Notes: generated from the letters alone by a model not told the origin. Positions 1 through 9,387 are shown, numbered from the stretch's first letter. The stretch is 11,259 nt of DNA from Alistipes sp. (GCA_017560305.1 JAFYOF010000114.1:1-11259), one strand, 5' to 3'. Translations and numbers: made by a program.

Positions 1-3000
1 ATCTCCTGAACAACGATCTGGCGTGACAATGGTACCAAGTACTTACGAACCTCACCCTGCTTAGATGTGATGATAATCTCACGATTACCACGCTTGATCT
101 TACCGAATGTTACCTCACCATCGATCTCAGAAACGATTGCTGGGTTCGATGGGTTACGAGCCTCGAAGAGCTCAGTAACTCGTGGAAGACCTCCGGTGAT
201 ATCGCCACCACCCTTACCTACGGCACGAGGGATCTTGATCAAAATATCACCAGCCTTAATCTTACCGTTATCCTTAACGATGATGTGAGCTGTTACTGGG
301 AGGTTGTAAGCCTTAACGTCCTCGCCCTCCTTGTTAACGATGTGGATAACAGGGTTCTTTGTACGGTCCTTAGACTCGATAACCACCTTCTCCGACAAAC
401 CTGTCTGCTCATCACGCTCGTCACGGTATGTAACACCCTCGATAATGTTCTCGAAGGCAACCTTACCATCAGTCTCGGCAATGATTACTGCGTTATATGG
501 ATCCCACTCGCAAATCAAATCGCCCTTCTTAACCATTGCGCCGTCCTCAGCATAGAGCATAGCTGCATATGGCAAAGAGTGTGTATAGAGTACAATCTCA
601 GTCTTAGGATCTACGATACGGAGCTCTGACTGACGTGAGATTACGATATCAGTAACCTCGCCATTGGCGTTCTTACCCTTGATAGTACGCAACTCATCGA
701 TCTCCAAACGACCCTCATACTTCGACTTGATGTTAGTCTCAACTGTTGTACCACCCGCAACACCACCGACGTGGAACGTACGAAGTGTAAGCTGTGTACC
801 TGGCTCACCGATAGACTGTGCAGCGATAACACCCACAACCTCACCCTTCTGAACCATACGGGCAGTCGCCAAGTTACGACCATAACACTTAGCACATACA
901 CCACGACGAGCCTCGCAAGTGAGTACTGAGCGAATCTCTACAGACTCCAATGGAGACTTATCGATAGCCTCGGCAATCTCCTCGGTAATCTCATCACCAG
1001 CCTTACAGATGATATCACCCGTTACAGGGTTGATTACATCGTTCAAAGCTGTGCGACCCAAAATGCGGTCGTAGAGAGACTGTACAACGTCATCATTACG
1101 CTTGATAGCTGTTGCTGTCAAACCACGCAATGTACCACAGTCAACCTCGTTGATGATAACATCCTGTGCTACGTCCACCAAACGACGTGTCAAGTAACCG
1201 GCATCGGCAGTCTTCAACGCAGTATCGGCCAAACCCTTACGAGCACCGTGAGTAGAGATAAAGTACTCCAACACAGAAAGACCCTCCTTAAAGTTCGAGA
1301 GGATAGGGTTCTCGATAACCTGCTGACCACCCTCAACACCTGACTTCTGAGGCTTTGCCATAAGACCACGCATACCAGAGAGCTGACGAATCTGCTCCTT
1401 AGAACCACGGGCTCCTGAGTCAAGCATCATATATACAGGGTTGAAACCGTCCTGGTCGTTAATCAAAGTGTCGATAACCTGCTTTGTAAGCTTGTTATTG
1501 ATGTTTGTCCAAACGTCAATAATCTGGTTATAACGCTCGTTGTTGGTGATAAGACCCATGTTATAGTCATCCATAATGGCATCGGCCTTTGCGTAACCCT
1601 CCTGTACCAACTCCTGCTTTGAATCTGGAATAACCACAGCGTCGAGGTTAAACGACAAACCACCCTCGAATGCCATACGGTAACCCATATTCTTGATATC
1701 ATCCAAGAACTTAGCCACCTTATCAGCACCGGCCTTCTTCAAGACAACGGCGATGATATCACGCAACGACTTCTTGGTAAGGATTGTATTGATGTATCCA
1801 ACCTCCTCTGGAACAAGCTGATTGAAGAGGATTCGACCAATAGTAGTCTCCTTCAACTCCTCAAATGGCTGACCATTCTCGTCAACGTCGCGTACCACAC
1901 ACTTCACAACTGCGTGCAAAGCGGCGCGCTTCTCGTTGTAGGCGATAATAGCCTCCTCAGGACCGTAGAATACCAATCCCTCACCCTTACTACCCTTGCG
2001 GGGCTTAGTGATATAGTAAAGACCCAAGACCATATCCTGCGAAGGCACTGTAATAGGCGCACCGTTAGCAGGGTTAAGGACGTTGTGTGAACCCAACATC
2101 AAAATCTGAGCCTCCAAAATAGCTGCATTGCCCAATGGCAAGTGAACCGCCATCTGGTCACCGTCGAAGTCGGCGTTGAACGCTGTACAAGCCAATGGGT
2201 GCAACTGCATTGCCTTACCCTCGATGAGCTTAGGCTGGAATGCCTGGATACCCAATCGGTGAAGGGTTGGGGCACGGTTCATAAGAACTGGATGACCCTT
2301 GATAACGTTCTCCAAGATACCCCAGATAACTGGATCCTTGCGGTCGATTATCTTCTTTGCTGACTTAACAGTCTTAACGATTCCACGCTCGATGAGCTTA
2401 CGGATAACGAATGGCTTGTAGAGCTCGGCTGCCATATCCTTTGGAATACCCATCTCGTGCATCTTGAGCTCTGGACCAACGACGATTACCGAACGAGCCG
2501 AGTAGTCAACACGCTTACCCAAGAGGTTCTGACGGAAGCGGCCCTGCTTACCCTTCAATGAGTCTGACAAAGACTTCAAAGGACGGTTGCTCTCGTTCTT
2601 AACGGCGTTGCTCTTGCGTGAATTGTCGAACAATGAGTCAACAGCCTCCTGCAACATACGCTTCTCGTTACGCAAGATAACCTCTGGAGCCTTAATCTCG
2701 ATAAGGCGCTTCAAGCGGTTGTTACGGATAATTACTCGACGATACAAGTCGTTCAAATCCGATGTTGCGAAGCGACCACCATCCAGTGGCACCAATGGAC
2801 GCAACTCAGGAGGAGTTACAGGAATCACATTGAGAACCATCCACTCAGGCTTGTTACGGCCGTTTGATGCGCGGAATGACTCAATTACGTTCAACTGCTT
2901 CAACGCCTCGCTCTTACGCTGCTGTGATGTCTCAGTCGAAGCCTTGTGACGCAATGCATATGACATTGAGTCCAAATCTACCTGCTGCAAGAGCTCGTAG

Positions 3001-3581
3001 ATAGCCTCGCCACCCATCTTGGCAACGAACTTATTAGGATCACCGTCCTCCAATGCCTGGTTACCCTTTGGCAAAGCTGCCAAGATATCCAAGTACTCCT
3101 TCTCGGCCAAAGTCTGCAAACGCTCTACGCCCTGCTCAGCTGCCTGACCGGCATTGAGGACAACGTAACGCTCGTAGTAGATAATAGACTCCAACTTCTT
3201 TGTAGGAATACCCAACAAGTAACCAATCTTAGAGGGCAATGAGCGGAAATACCAAATGTGTACTACGGGCACAACCAACGAGATGTGACCCATACGCTCA
3301 CGACGCACCTTCTTCTCGGTAACCTCTACACCGCATCGGTCGCAGACGATACCCTTATAGCGGATTCTCTTATACTTACCGCAGTGGCACTCATAGTCCT
3401 TCACAGGACCAAAGATGCGCTCGCAGAAGAGTCCGTCACGCTCGGGCTTGTAGGTACGATAGTTGATAGTTTCTGGCTTCAAAACCTCACCGCTCGACTG
3501 TGCCAGAATCTCCTCAGGAGAGGCCAGACCAATCGAAATATGGCTGTAACCGTTTTGTTGCTTATTATCTTTGATTGACAT
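1..3581 (-). CDS. rpoC: RNA polymerase subunit beta' (RpoC), 3' end cut by window edge
   Basis: This is the catalytic large subunit of DNA-dependent RNA polymerase. The frame is open from an ATG at 3579-3581 to the left edge, giving 1193 whole codons. Family members of this type run to roughly 1400 or more residues, so about 200 C-terminal residues are missing. The N-terminal zinc site is C65/C67/C80/C83. The active-site motif NADFDGD lies at residues 469-475, with Mg-binding Asp 471, 473 and 475. The second zinc site is C815, C889, C896 and C899. The trigger loop starts near residue 927 ([10 protein letters not shown]), and TGGLPR resumes at 1129. The roughly 180 residues between them fit the SI3 insertion known from Proteobacteria and Bacteroidota. 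No frameshift or internal stop was seen in the stretches I translated. It lies 40 nt after rpoB and is presumably co-transcribed with it. There is no clear SD before the ATG, as usual in Bacteroidota. Confidence 0.98.
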   Translation of the reverse strand, partial: MSIKDNKQQNGYSHISIGLASPEEILAQSSGEVLKPETINYRTYKPERDGLFCERIFGPVKDYECHCGKYKRIRYKGIVCDRCGVEVTEKKVRRERMGHISLVVPVVHIWYFRSLPSKIGYLLGIPTKKLESIIYYERYVVLNAGQAAEQGVERLQTLAEKEYLDILAALPKGNQALEDGDPNKFVAKMGGEAIYELLQQVDLDSMSYALRHKASTETSQQRKSEALKQLNVIESFRASNGRNKPEWMVLNVIPVTPPELRPLVPLDGGRFATSDLNDLYRRVIIRNNRLKRLIEIKAPEVILRNEKRMLQEAVDSLFDNSRKSNAVKNESNRPLKSLSDSLKGKQGRFRQNLLGKRVDYSARSVIVVGPELKMHEMGIPKDMAAELYKPFVIRKLIERGIVKTVKSAKKIIDRKDPVIWGILENVIKGHPVLMNRAPTLHRLGIQAFQPKLIEGKAMQLHPLACTAFNADFDGDQMAVHLPLGNAAILEAQILMLGSHNVLNPANGAPITVPSQDMVLGLYYITKPRKGSKGEGLVFYGPEEAIIAYNEKRAALHAVVKCVVRDVDENGQPFEELKETTIGRILFNQLVPEEVGYINTILTKKSLRDIIAVVLKKAGADKVAKFLDDIKNMGYRMAFEGGLSFNLDAVVIPDSKQELVQEGYAKADAIMDDYNMGLITNNERYNQIIDVWTNINNKLTKQVIDTLINDQDGFNPVYMMLDSGARGSKEQIRQLSGMRGLMAKPQKSGVEGGQQVIENPILSNFKEGLSVLEYFISTHGARKGLADTALKTADAGYLTRRLVDVAQDVIINEVDCGTLRGLTATAIKRNDDVVQSLYDRILGRTALNDVINPVTGDIICKAGDEITEEIAEAIDKSPLESVEIRSVLTCEARRGVCAKCYGRNLATARMVQKGEVVGVIAAQSIGEPGTQLTLRTFHVGGVAGGTTVETNIKSKYEGRLEIDELRTIKGKNANGEVTDIVISRQSELRIVDPKTEIVLYTHSLPYAAMLYAEDGAMVKKGDLICEWDPYNAVIIAETDGKVAFENIIEGVTYRDERDEQTGLSEKVVIESKDRTKNPVIHIVNKEGEDVKAYNLPVTAHIIVKDNGKIKAGDILIKIPRAVGKGGGDITGGLPRVTELFEARNPSNPAIVSEIDGEVTFGKIKRGNREIIITSKQGEVRKYLVPLSRQIVVQE

Positions 3582-3621
3582 AATACAAAAATCTCTTTAC
3601 TTTTATTATACCTACTTATTA

Positions 3622-6600
3622 TTATTCGAGCTTAACAGAAAGTGCCAAACCACGCAACTCATGCAACAACACATTCATCGCCTCAGGTACACCTGGACGT
3701 GGCAAGTTGTCGCCCTTAACGATAGCCTCGTAAGCCTTAGCACGACCCATTACGTCATCAGACTTGATGGTAAGAATCTCCTGGAGGATATTAGCGGCAC
3801 CGAAGCCCTCCAATGCCCAAACCTCCATCTCACCAAATCGCTGACCACCAAACTGAGCCTTACCACCCAATGGCTGCTGAGTAATAAGTGAGTATGGACC
3901 AATTGAACGTGCGTGCATCTTATCGTCGATCATGTGACCGAGCTTCAACATATAGATCACACCCACAGTCGCTGGCTGGTCGAATCTCTCACCAGTACCA
4001 CCATCGTAGAGGTATGTACGACCACTTCGTGGAATACCTGCCTGAGCTGCATAGTCGTTAATCTGCTCCAACGAAGCACCGTCGAAGATAGGAGTAGCGA
4101 ACTTCAAGCCCAACTCGCGGCCTGTCCAACCGAGTACTGTCTCGTAAATCTGACCCAAGTTCATACGAGAAGGCACACCCAATGGGTTCAAGCAGATATC
4201 AACGATAGTACCGTCCTCCAAGAATGGCATATCCTCATCGCGAACAACCTTCGCTACGATACCCTTGTTACCGTGACGACCCGCCATCTTATCACCTACC
4301 TTAAGCTTACGCTTCTTGGCGATATAAACCTTGGCCATCTGGATAACACCCGATGTTGGGAGCTCATCACCATTTGTGAGGTTATACTTCTCACGCTTGA
4401 TACGAGCGTCAACCTTCTTCCACTCGATTGTATAGTTGTTAATTGTAGTCTCGATAAGAGAGTCCAAATGCTCGTCGCCAGTCCACTTGCAAGTGCCGAG
4501 GTTCAAGTAACCTGAAACAACACCTGTCTTGTCGTCGATATTACGAGTTGCAATATCCTCCAACATCTTGATAGTGAACTTAGAACCTGGAGCATAGATC
4601 TCTACGCCAAAGTAATCCGACACGTTCGAAACGCTCTTACCATCAACCAACTGCCAGAGCTTAGATACCAATACCTCTGTGAGGTCGGCAATCTCCTTAG
4701 CAAACTTCTGGTCGATCTGCTCAAGCTGTGCACGCTCGGCAGCCTTGCTCTTCTTACCCTCCTTCTGTGCGTGGCTATAAAGCTTAGTGTCGATAACAAC
4801 ACCGTGCAATGAAGGCTGAGCCTTCAACGATGCGTCCTTCACGTCGCCTGCCTTGTCACCGAAGATAGCACGCAAAAGCTTCTCCTCTGGAGATGGATCA
4901 CTCTCTCCCTTAGGTGTAATCTTACCGATAAGGATATCACCAGGGTGAACATTTGCACCAACACGGATAATACCGTTTGCGTCCAAATCCTTGGTTGCAT
5001 CCTCGCTCACGTTAGGAATATCTGATGTAAGCTCCTCGACACCACGCTTAGTGTCACGAACCTCCATGATATACTCGTCAACGTGTACTGATGTGAAGAT
5101 ATCCTCACGCTGGATACGCTCCGAGATAACAATCGCATCCTCGAAGTTGTAACCCTTCCATGGCATGAAGGCCACCTTCAAGTTACGACCCAACGCCAAC
5201 TCACCATTCTGAGTTGAGTAACCATCAGTAAGAATCTGACCCTTAGTTACGCGCTCGCCTGTCAAAACTGTAGGCTTCAACGTAACTGTTGTATTCTGGT
5301 TTGTACGACGGTAGCGAGGCAACTCGTAAGTTGTAATCTCTGGCTTGAATGAGCAGATGATCTCCTCCTCTGTACGGTCGTAACGAATCTGAATCTTAGT
5401 AGCGTCAGCAAACACTACCTCACCGTCGCCCTCAGCGACAACCTGAACACGGCTATCTGTGATCATCTCCTTCTCGATACCTGTACCAACGATAGGAGCC
5501 TCACAAGTAACCAATGGTACTGCCTGACGCATCATGTTTGAACCCATCAACGCACGGTTCGCGTCGTCGTGCTCAAGGAATGGAATAAGACTCGCAGCGA
5601 TTGAAGCAATCTGGTTTGGAGCCACGTCCATCAATGTTACCTCCTCAGCAGTGATAACTGGGAAGTCGGCACCCTCACGAGCCTTGATACGGTTTGGATT
5701 GAGGAAGTTACCCTCATCGTCAACCGGCTCATTAGACTGTGCAACAAAGTGACCGTCCTCAGCCTCTGCTGAATAGTATTTAATCTGGCTGTTATCCATA
5801 TTAACCTTACCATTCTCTACAGAGCGGTATGGGGTCTCAATGAATCCCATGTCAGAAATCTTCGCGTAAACACAAAGCGACGAAATAAGACCAATGTTAG
5901 GTCCCTCAGGAGACTCAATAGGGCAAAGACGACCATAGTGAGTGTAGTGAACGTCTCGCACCTCGAAACCTGCACGGTCACGTGAAAGACCACCAGGACC
6001 GAGAGCCGACAAACGACGCTTGTGTGTAATCTCAGCGAGCGGGTTGATCTGGTCCATAAACTGTGAGAGCTGGCTTGTTCCGAAGAACGAGTTAACAACG
6101 CTCGACAAAGTCTTGGCATTGATCAAATCAACTGGCGTAAACACCTCATTGTCACGCACATTCATACGCTCACGGATTGTACGTGCCATACGTACAAAAC
6201 CTACCGAGAACTGATTAGCCAACTGCTCGCCAACGGTACGAACACGACGGTTCGACAAGTGGTCGATATCATCAACCTCCGCCTTTGAGTTGATAAGCTG
6301 AATCAAGTACTTAATAATCTCGATAATATCCACACGAGTAAGGATACGAGTAGCTGGGTCGATGTCGAGGTTCAACTTCGTATTGATACGATAGCGACCT
6401 ACCTGACCCAAGTCGTAACGCTTATCCGAGAAGAAGAGCTTATCAATCACGTCGCGAGCCGTTGCCTCATCGGGTGGCTCCGAAGCGCGAAGCTGTCTAT
6501 AGATATAAACAACAGCCTCCTTCTCCGAGTTACATGGATCCTTCTGCAGTGTGTTATATATGATAGAGAAATCGATACCTGAAGTATTCTCCTTGTGGAG

Positions 6601-7482
6601 GAGGATAGTCTTCGCACCGCTCTCCAAAATTGCATCAATGTGATCCTCAGTAAGCTCAACCTCACGGTCAACAATCACATTGTTACGCTCGATAGAAACT
6701 ACCTCACCTGTATCCTCATCAACGAAATCCTCTACCCAGCTTGACAAGATACGTGCAGCCAACTTGCGACCTACGGCCTTCTTCAAATTAGCCTTTGTAA
6801 CCTTAACCTCGTCTGCAAGGTCGAAAATCTCCAAAATCTGCTGGTCAGTCTCGAAACCGATAGCACGCAACAGGGTGGTAACAGGCAACTTCTTCTTACG
6901 GTCGATGTACGCATACATCACATTGTTGATGTCGGTAGCAAACTCAATCCAAGAACCCTTGAATGGGATAATACGAGCTGAGTAAAGCTTTGTACCATTG
7001 GTGTGCATACTCTGGCCGAAGAATACGCCAGGTGAACGGTGCAGCTGCGATACAACAACACGCTCTGCGCCGTTGAAAACAAATGTACCTCTATCGGTCA
7101 TGTAAGGAATTGTGCCGAAGTACACATCCTGTACTACAACGCCAAAATCCTCGTGCTCATCGTCTGTACAATAGAGCTTCAACTTTGCCTTTAGGGGAAC
7201 ACTGTAAGTCAAGCCACGCTCCAAACACTCCTCGATAGAGTAGCGGGGTGGGTCAATATAGTAGTCGATAAACTCCAGAACGAAATTGTTTCTGGTGTCG
7301 GTGATAGGGAAATTCTCCTGGAACACTTTGTAGAGGCCCTCGTTCTTACGATTCTCGGCCGTAGTGTCCATCTGGAAAAAATCGCGGAATGATTTAAGCT
7401 GTATCTCCAGCAAATCAGGATAAGGAACCCTGTTCTTTACCGTAGAGAAGCTAATTCTTTGTTGTTTTGTTGATACGGACAT
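3622..7482 (-). CDS. rpoB: RNA polymerase subunit beta (RpoB)
   Basis: This is the second large subunit of RNA polymerase, forming one side of the active-site cleft and the rifampicin pocket. The protein is 1286 residues from the ATG at 7480-7482, close to family length (E. coli 1342). I chose this start because homology begins at [12 protein letters not shown]. The in-frame ATG 51 nt upstream (7533) would add 17 unrelated residues translated through two palindromes. The Rif cluster ([23 protein letters not shown]) has D477, H487, R490 and S492 matching E. coli D516, H526, R529 and S531. The NFEDA motif is at E781/D782. The basic [12 protein letters not shown] motif places K1065 and K1073 at the active site. 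A Lys/Glu-rich insertion at about residues 890-1050 sits where E. coli has SI2. The frame is intact to the TAA at 3622. It is followed 40 nt later by rpoC and preceded by a structured spacer. Confidence 0.99.
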   Translation of the reverse strand: MSVSTKQQRISFSTVKNRVPYPDLLEIQLKSFRDFFQMDTTAENRKNEGLYKVFQENFPITDTRNNFVLEFIDYYIDPPRYSIEECLERGLTYSVPLKAKLKLYCTDDEHEDFGVVVQDVYFGTIPYMTDRGTFVFNGAERVVVSQLHRSPGVFFGQSMHTNGTKLYSARIIPFKGSWIEFATDINNVMYAYIDRKKKLPVTTLLRAIGFETDQQILEIFDLADEVKVTKANLKKAVGRKLAARILSSWVEDFVDEDTGEVVSIERNNVIVDREVELTEDHIDAILESGAKTILLHKENTSGIDFSIIYNTLQKDPCNSEKEAVVYIYRQLRASEPPDEATARDVIDKLFFSDKRYDLGQVGRYRINTKLNLDIDPATRILTRVDIIEIIKYLIQLINSKAEVDDIDHLSNRRVRTVGEQLANQFSVGFVRMARTIRERMNVRDNEVFTPVDLINAKTLSSVVNSFFGTSQLSQFMDQINPLAEITHKRRLSALGPGGLSRDRAGFEVRDVHYTHYGRLCPIESPEGPNIGLISSLCVYAKISDMGFIETPYRSVENGKVNMDNSQIKYYSAEAEDGHFVAQSNEPVDDEGNFLNPNRIKAREGADFPVITAEEVTLMDVAPNQIASIAASLIPFLEHDDANRALMGSNMMRQAVPLVTCEAPIVGTGIEKEMITDSRVQVVAEGDGEVVFADATKIQIRYDRTEEEIICSFKPEITTYELPRYRRTNQNTTVTLKPTVLTGERVTKGQILTDGYSTQNGELALGRNLKVAFMPWKGYNFEDAIVISERIQREDIFTSVHVDEYIMEVRDTKRGVEELTSDIPNVSEDATKDLDANGIIRVGANVHPGDILIGKITPKGESDPSPEEKLLRAIFGDKAGDVKDASLKAQPSLHGVVIDTKLYSHAQKEGKKSKAAERAQLEQIDQKFAKEIADLTEVLVSKLWQLVDGKSVSNVSDYFGVEIYAPGSKFTIKMLEDIATRNIDDKTGVVSGYLNLGTCKWTGDEHLDSLIETTINNYTIEWKKVDARIKREKYNLTNGDELPTSGVIQMAKVYIAKKRKLKVGDKMAGRHGNKGIVAKVVRDEDMPFLEDGTIVDICLNPLGVPSRMNLGQIYETVLGWTGRELGLKFATPIFDGASLEQINDYAAQAGIPRSGRTYLYDGGTGERFDQPATVGVIYMLKLGHMIDDKMHARSIGPYSLITQQPLGGKAQFGGQRFGEMEVWALEGFGAANILQEILTIKSDDVMGRAKAYEAIVKGDNLPRPGVPEAMNVLLHELRGLALSVKLE

Positions 7483-7505
7483 CTTAAAACAAATTTTGTA
7501 GATGT

Positions 7506-7517
7506 GTGAGTACTCAC
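7506..7517. repeat. 12-bp perfect palindrome before rpoB
   Basis: GTGAGTACTCAC is its own reverse complement. It ends 23 bp before the rpoB start codon and directly abuts a second perfect palindrome. It could act in DNA as a dimeric protein site or in RNA as a short hairpin; which is unknown. Confidence 0.7.
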
Positions 7518-7531
7518 GGGGTGCGCACCCC
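7518..7531. repeat. 14-bp perfect palindrome before rpoB
   Basis: GGGGTGCGCACCCC is a perfect, very GC-rich palindrome in otherwise AT-rich surroundings. It has no spacer from the palindrome at 7506-7517. It ends two bases short of the alternative upstream ATG (7533), which argues against that ATG being used. The function is unknown; an operator or a stable RNA stem near the rpoB ribosome site are both possible. Confidence 0.7.
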
Positions 7532-7537
7532 ATTTTT

Positions 7538-7557
7538 GCGGGAGTCCATTATCCCGC
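7538..7557 (-). promoter_or_regulatory. GC-rich stem-loop in rpoB leader
   Basis: GCGGGA and TCCCGC form a 6-bp stem around an 8-nt loop. On the mRNA it is followed by five A, not U, so it is not an intrinsic terminator. Bases 7540-7545 (GGGAGT on the plus strand) could instead pair with ACTCCC at 7632-7637, giving a possible alternative fold. Confidence 0.45.
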
Positions 7558-7564
7558 TAATGCC

Positions 7565-7591
7565 CTCAGTGTAAGTACAATACACAGTGAG
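7565..7591 (-). promoter_or_regulatory. Bulged stem-loop in rpoB leader
   Basis: CTCAGTGTA (7565-7573) pairs with TACAC (7581-7585) and TGAG (7588-7591), with a two-base bulge at 7586-7587 and a 7-nt loop. Outside it, TGCC (7561-7564) can pair with GGCA (7616-7619), which would close a larger domain of about 59 nt. This was folded by eye only. Confidence 0.35.
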
Positions 7592-7650
7592 AGCATCAAA
7601 AAATTCCAAAGAAAGGGCACAGCTCTGCGGCACTCCCAATCCTTAGACTA

Positions 7651-7690
7651 GAAAAGGTATAGAGCTTACACCGGTGTAAACTCTATACCT
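7651..7690 (-). terminator. Intrinsic terminator or attenuator between rplL and rpoB
   Basis: The arms AGGTATAGAG (7655-7664) and CTCTATACCT (7681-7690) give 10 bp. One U-G wobble follows, then the inner perfect palindrome TTACACCGGTGTAA (7666-7679). This makes a 36-nt RNA hairpin of about 16 bp with a CCGG loop. On the minus-strand transcript it is followed at once by UUUUCU, a short U tract, while no T tract follows it in the plus direction. It begins 27 nt after the rplL stop. Full termination would silence rpoBC unless there is an internal promoter, so partial termination or a processing site is more likely. Confidence 0.72.
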
Positions 7691-7717
7691 GAGTTGTCTG
7701 AAAACTTCGAGCAAATA

Positions 7718-8092
7718 TTACTTAAGCTCAATCTCAGCACCAGCCTCCTCGAGAGCAGCCTTGAGAGCCTCAGCCTCCTCCTTAGAAACACCCTCCTTAA
7801 CAGCCTTAGGAGCAGCGTCAACCAATGCCTTAGCATCACCGAGTGACAAGCCTGCAGCCTCCTTAACGGCCTTAATAACCTGAAGCTTAGCCTGACCTGC
7901 GCTCTTCAAAATAACATCGAATGAAGTCTTCTCAGCAGCAGCAGCCTCACCTGCAGCAGCAGGAGCAGCAACTGCAACAGCTGCAGCAGCTGGCTCAATA
8001 CCGTACTCCTCCTTGAGGATAGTAGCCAACTCGTTTACCTCCTTAACAGTCAAGTTTACCAACTCCTCTGCCAATACTTTTACATCTGCCAT
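7718..8092 (-). CDS. rplL: 50S ribosomal protein bL12 (L7/L12)
   Basis: This is the multi-copy acidic stalk protein of the large ribosomal subunit, which recruits and stimulates translational GTPases (EF-Tu, EF-G, IF2, RF3). At 124 residues it has normal family length. The N-terminal dimerisation helices span about residues 1-33 and anchor it to L10. An Ala-rich flexible hinge covers about 34-54. The globular C-terminal domain covers about 56-124, starting at TSFDVILK and ending in [10 protein letters not shown]. The factor-binding helix reads GLSLGDAK (81-88), with Gly86 where most homologues have Lys; K88 is kept. It lies 40 nt after rplJ, behind an A-rich leader without SD. bL12 is needed at several copies per ribosome, so that leader may raise its translation. 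Its 3' side carries the hairpin that separates it from rpoB. Confidence 0.98.
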   Translation of the reverse strand: MADVKVLAEELVNLTVKEVNELATILKEEYGIEPAAAAVAVAAPAAAGEAAAAEKTSFDVILKSAGQAKLQVIKAVKEAAGLSLGDAKALVDAAPKAVKEGVSKEEAEALKAALEEAGAEIELK

Positions 8093-8132
8093 AGTTGTAT
8101 AATTTTTTTAAGTTTTTTTTGTTTTTGTTTGA
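8093..8132 (-). promoter_or_regulatory. A-rich, G-free leader of rplL
   Basis: The 40 nt between the rplJ stop and the rplL ATG contain no G on the mRNA strand and 27 A, including runs of 5, 8 and 7. No SD can be formed. Bacteroidota ribosomes are known to favour A-rich, unstructured initiation regions over SD pairing, so this is plausibly a strong initiation region for the multi-copy protein bL12. That role is inferred. Confidence 0.55.
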
Positions 8133-8657
8133 TTAGTTGTTTCTTTCTTCGAGTGCCTTCACTAAGCCGGCAATCTTCTGACCTGCACTACCCTGCAATG
8201 CAGAAATAACATTCTTCGCTGGTGACTGGAGCAAAGCAACGATATCGCCGATAAGCTCCTCACGGCTCTTAATGTTACAAAGAGCGTCAAGCTGATTATC
8301 ACCTACGTAAACACAGCCCTCTACATACGCAGCCTTCAATACTGGCTTATCGCATGACTTGCGGAACTCCTTGATTACTACTGCTGGAGCCTTTCCAGTC
8401 TCGGTGAACATCACTGATGTTGAACCCTCCAATACATTTACCAAATCAGCATCAGCCTTCTCTGCCTTCTCCAATGCCTTTGTGAACAAGGTATTCTTAA
8501 CTACTACGAGCTTGATACCGTTCTCGAAGCACTTGCGACGCAACTTTGCAGTCTGCTCAGCGTTCAAAGCCTCAATGTTAGTAATATAGAAGTGAGGGTA
8601 CTGATTGAGCTGCTCTGCGAGACCGTTGATAACGGCCAATTTCTCTTCTCTTGTCAT
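8133..8657 (-). CDS. rplJ: 50S ribosomal protein uL10
   Basis: uL10 is the base of the L7/L12 stalk. It binds 23S rRNA through its N-terminal domain and carries bL12 dimers on its C-terminal helix. The protein is 174 residues, typical for the family. The N-terminal region (MTREEKLAVINGLAEQLNQ) and the central VVVKNTLFTKAL stretch (about residues 51-62) match the rRNA-binding domain. The end (about 148-174, NVISALQGSAGQKIAGLVKALEE) is the expected amphipathic bL12-binding helix, though short enough that the number of bL12 dimers cannot be told. It starts 18 nt after the rplA stop, behind a strong SD. In E. coli the L10-L12 complex represses its own leader. Here the gap is too short for that leader, so any such element would have to lie within rplA. 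Confidence 0.98.
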   Translation of the reverse strand: MTREEKLAVINGLAEQLNQYPHFYITNIEALNAEQTAKLRRKCFENGIKLVVVKNTLFTKALEKAEKADADLVNVLEGSTSVMFTETGKAPAVVIKEFRKSCDKPVLKAAYVEGCVYVGDNQLDALCNIKSREELIGDIVALLQSPAKNVISALQGSAGQKIAGLVKALEERNN

Positions 8658-8666
8658 CTCTTATAT

Positions 8667-8673
8667 CCTCCTT
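8667..8673 (-). promoter_or_regulatory. Strong Shine-Dalgarno site of rplJ
   Basis: AAGGAGG lies nine bases before the rplJ ATG and two bases after the rplA stop codon. It is the only full SD in the window. The rplK start has a partial AAGGA, and the other internal genes have none that is clear. Strong SD sites are rare in Bacteroidota, so this one is notable. It also supports the chosen start. Confidence 0.8.
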
Positions 8674-8675
8674 CT

Positions 8676-9374
8676 TTACTTCGTTTCTACTGATTTAGGA
8701 TCTATCTGCAAGCCTGGGCTCATCGTTGTAGAAAGGTAAATGCTCAATACATATGTACCCTTAGCAGCCGATGGCTTCAACTTAATGATAGTGTTCACTA
8801 CCTCCTTAGCATTGTCAATGATCTGCTCTGGAGTGAAAGAGATCTTACCAACCGAAGTGTGGATAATACCGTACTTGTCAACCTTGAAGTCGATCTTACC
8901 GGCCTTAACCTCTGTAACGGCTTTGGCAATATCCATTGTAACAGTACCTGTCTTAGGGTTTGGCATAAGGCCACGAGGACCCAAAATACGACCCAAAGCA
9001 CCAACCTTACCCATTACGTTTGGAGTACAAATGATAACGTCAACGTCGGTCCAACCGCCCTTGATCTTCTCTACGTACTCGTCCAAACCTACATAATCAG
9101 CGCCTGCTGCCTGTGCCTCTGCCTCCTTATCTGGAGTACACAACACCAAAACACGAACAGTCTTACCTGTTCCGTGTGGCAATGTTACCACGCCACGAAC
9201 CATCTGGTTCGCCTTACGAGGGTCAACACCCAAGCGCACGTCGATATCGACTGAAGCATCAAATTTCGTAAAGGTAATTTCCTTCAGAAGAGATGCTGCC
9301 TCAGACAATTTGTATGCCTTGTGGGGCTCAACCTTGGCGTAGGCTGCTTTTTGATTTTTTGTCAACTTACTCAT
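8676..9374 (-). CDS. rplA: 50S ribosomal protein uL1
   Basis: uL1 forms the mobile L1 stalk of the 50S subunit, which moves deacylated tRNA out through the E site. In many bacteria it also represses the rplKA mRNA. The protein is 232 residues, normal for the family. Diagnostic motifs are [14 protein letters not shown] at residues 131-144 and STTMSPG at 215-221, both near the rRNA/mRNA-binding face. The N-terminal [17 protein letters not shown] stretch (about 38-54) is also typical. The ATG at 9372-9374 lies 13 nt after the rplK stop, with no SD. The gene is intact. Translational coupling to rplK upstream and rplJ downstream is plausible from the spacing. Confidence 0.98.
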   Translation of the reverse strand: MSKLTKNQKAAYAKVEPHKAYKLSEAASLLKEITFTKFDASVDIDVRLGVDPRKANQMVRGVVTLPHGTGKTVRVLVLCTPDKEAEAQAAGADYVGLDEYVEKIKGGWTDVDVIICTPNVMGKVGALGRILGPRGLMPNPKTGTVTMDIAKAVTEVKAGKIDFKVDKYGIIHTSVGKISFTPEQIIDNAKEVVNTIIKLKPSAAKGTYVLSIYLSTTMSPGLQIDPKSVETK

Positions 9375-9387
9375 CTGGTAATCTTAA

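Larger units (their letters stand above)
7483..7717 (-). promoter_or_regulatory. rplL-rpoB spacer, structured RNA leader of rpoBC
   Basis: This 235-nt gap is by far the longest inside the operon; the others are 13-40 nt. No coding signal was seen in it. On the transcribed (minus) strand it contains, in order, a 36-nt hairpin followed by UUUU, a bulged stem (7565-7591), a GC-rich stem (7538-7557) and two abutting perfect palindromes (7506-7531). In E. coli the same spacer is known to hold an attenuator and an RNase III site that lower rpoBC expression relative to rplJL. A similar role here is inferred from position and structure. I found no convincing Bacteroidota promoter (TTG, then TAnnTTTG). 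The best match, TTTCTTTG at 7607-7614 with TTG at 7637-7639, has one mismatch and a 22-nt spacer and is weak. Confidence 0.6.

Noticed and set aside
2587..2949. 120-codon open frame on the plus strand
   Set aside because: It is antisense to the middle of rpoC, with no initiation signal and no family resemblance.
3913..4515. 200-codon open frame on the plus strand
   Set aside because: It lies wholly antisense to the highly conserved 3' part of rpoB, and its protein has no recognisable domain. It is a by-product of rpoB codon use.
7483..7533. 17-residue N-terminal extension of RpoB from the ATG at 7531-7533
   Set aside because: The extra residues show no RpoB homology and are read through two palindromes. 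The ATG at 7480-7482 starts the conserved sequence.
7607..7639. Promoter for rpoBC (TTG at 7637-7639, TTTCTTTG at 7607-7614)
   Set aside because: The -7 element has one mismatch to TAnnTTTG and the spacing is a little long. Such matches are common in AT-rich DNA, so I do not call it without mapped 5' ends.
8859..9254. 131-codon open frame on the plus strand
   Set aside because: It is antisense to rplA, and its Cys/Thr-rich low-complexity protein looks like a reverse-complement shadow.
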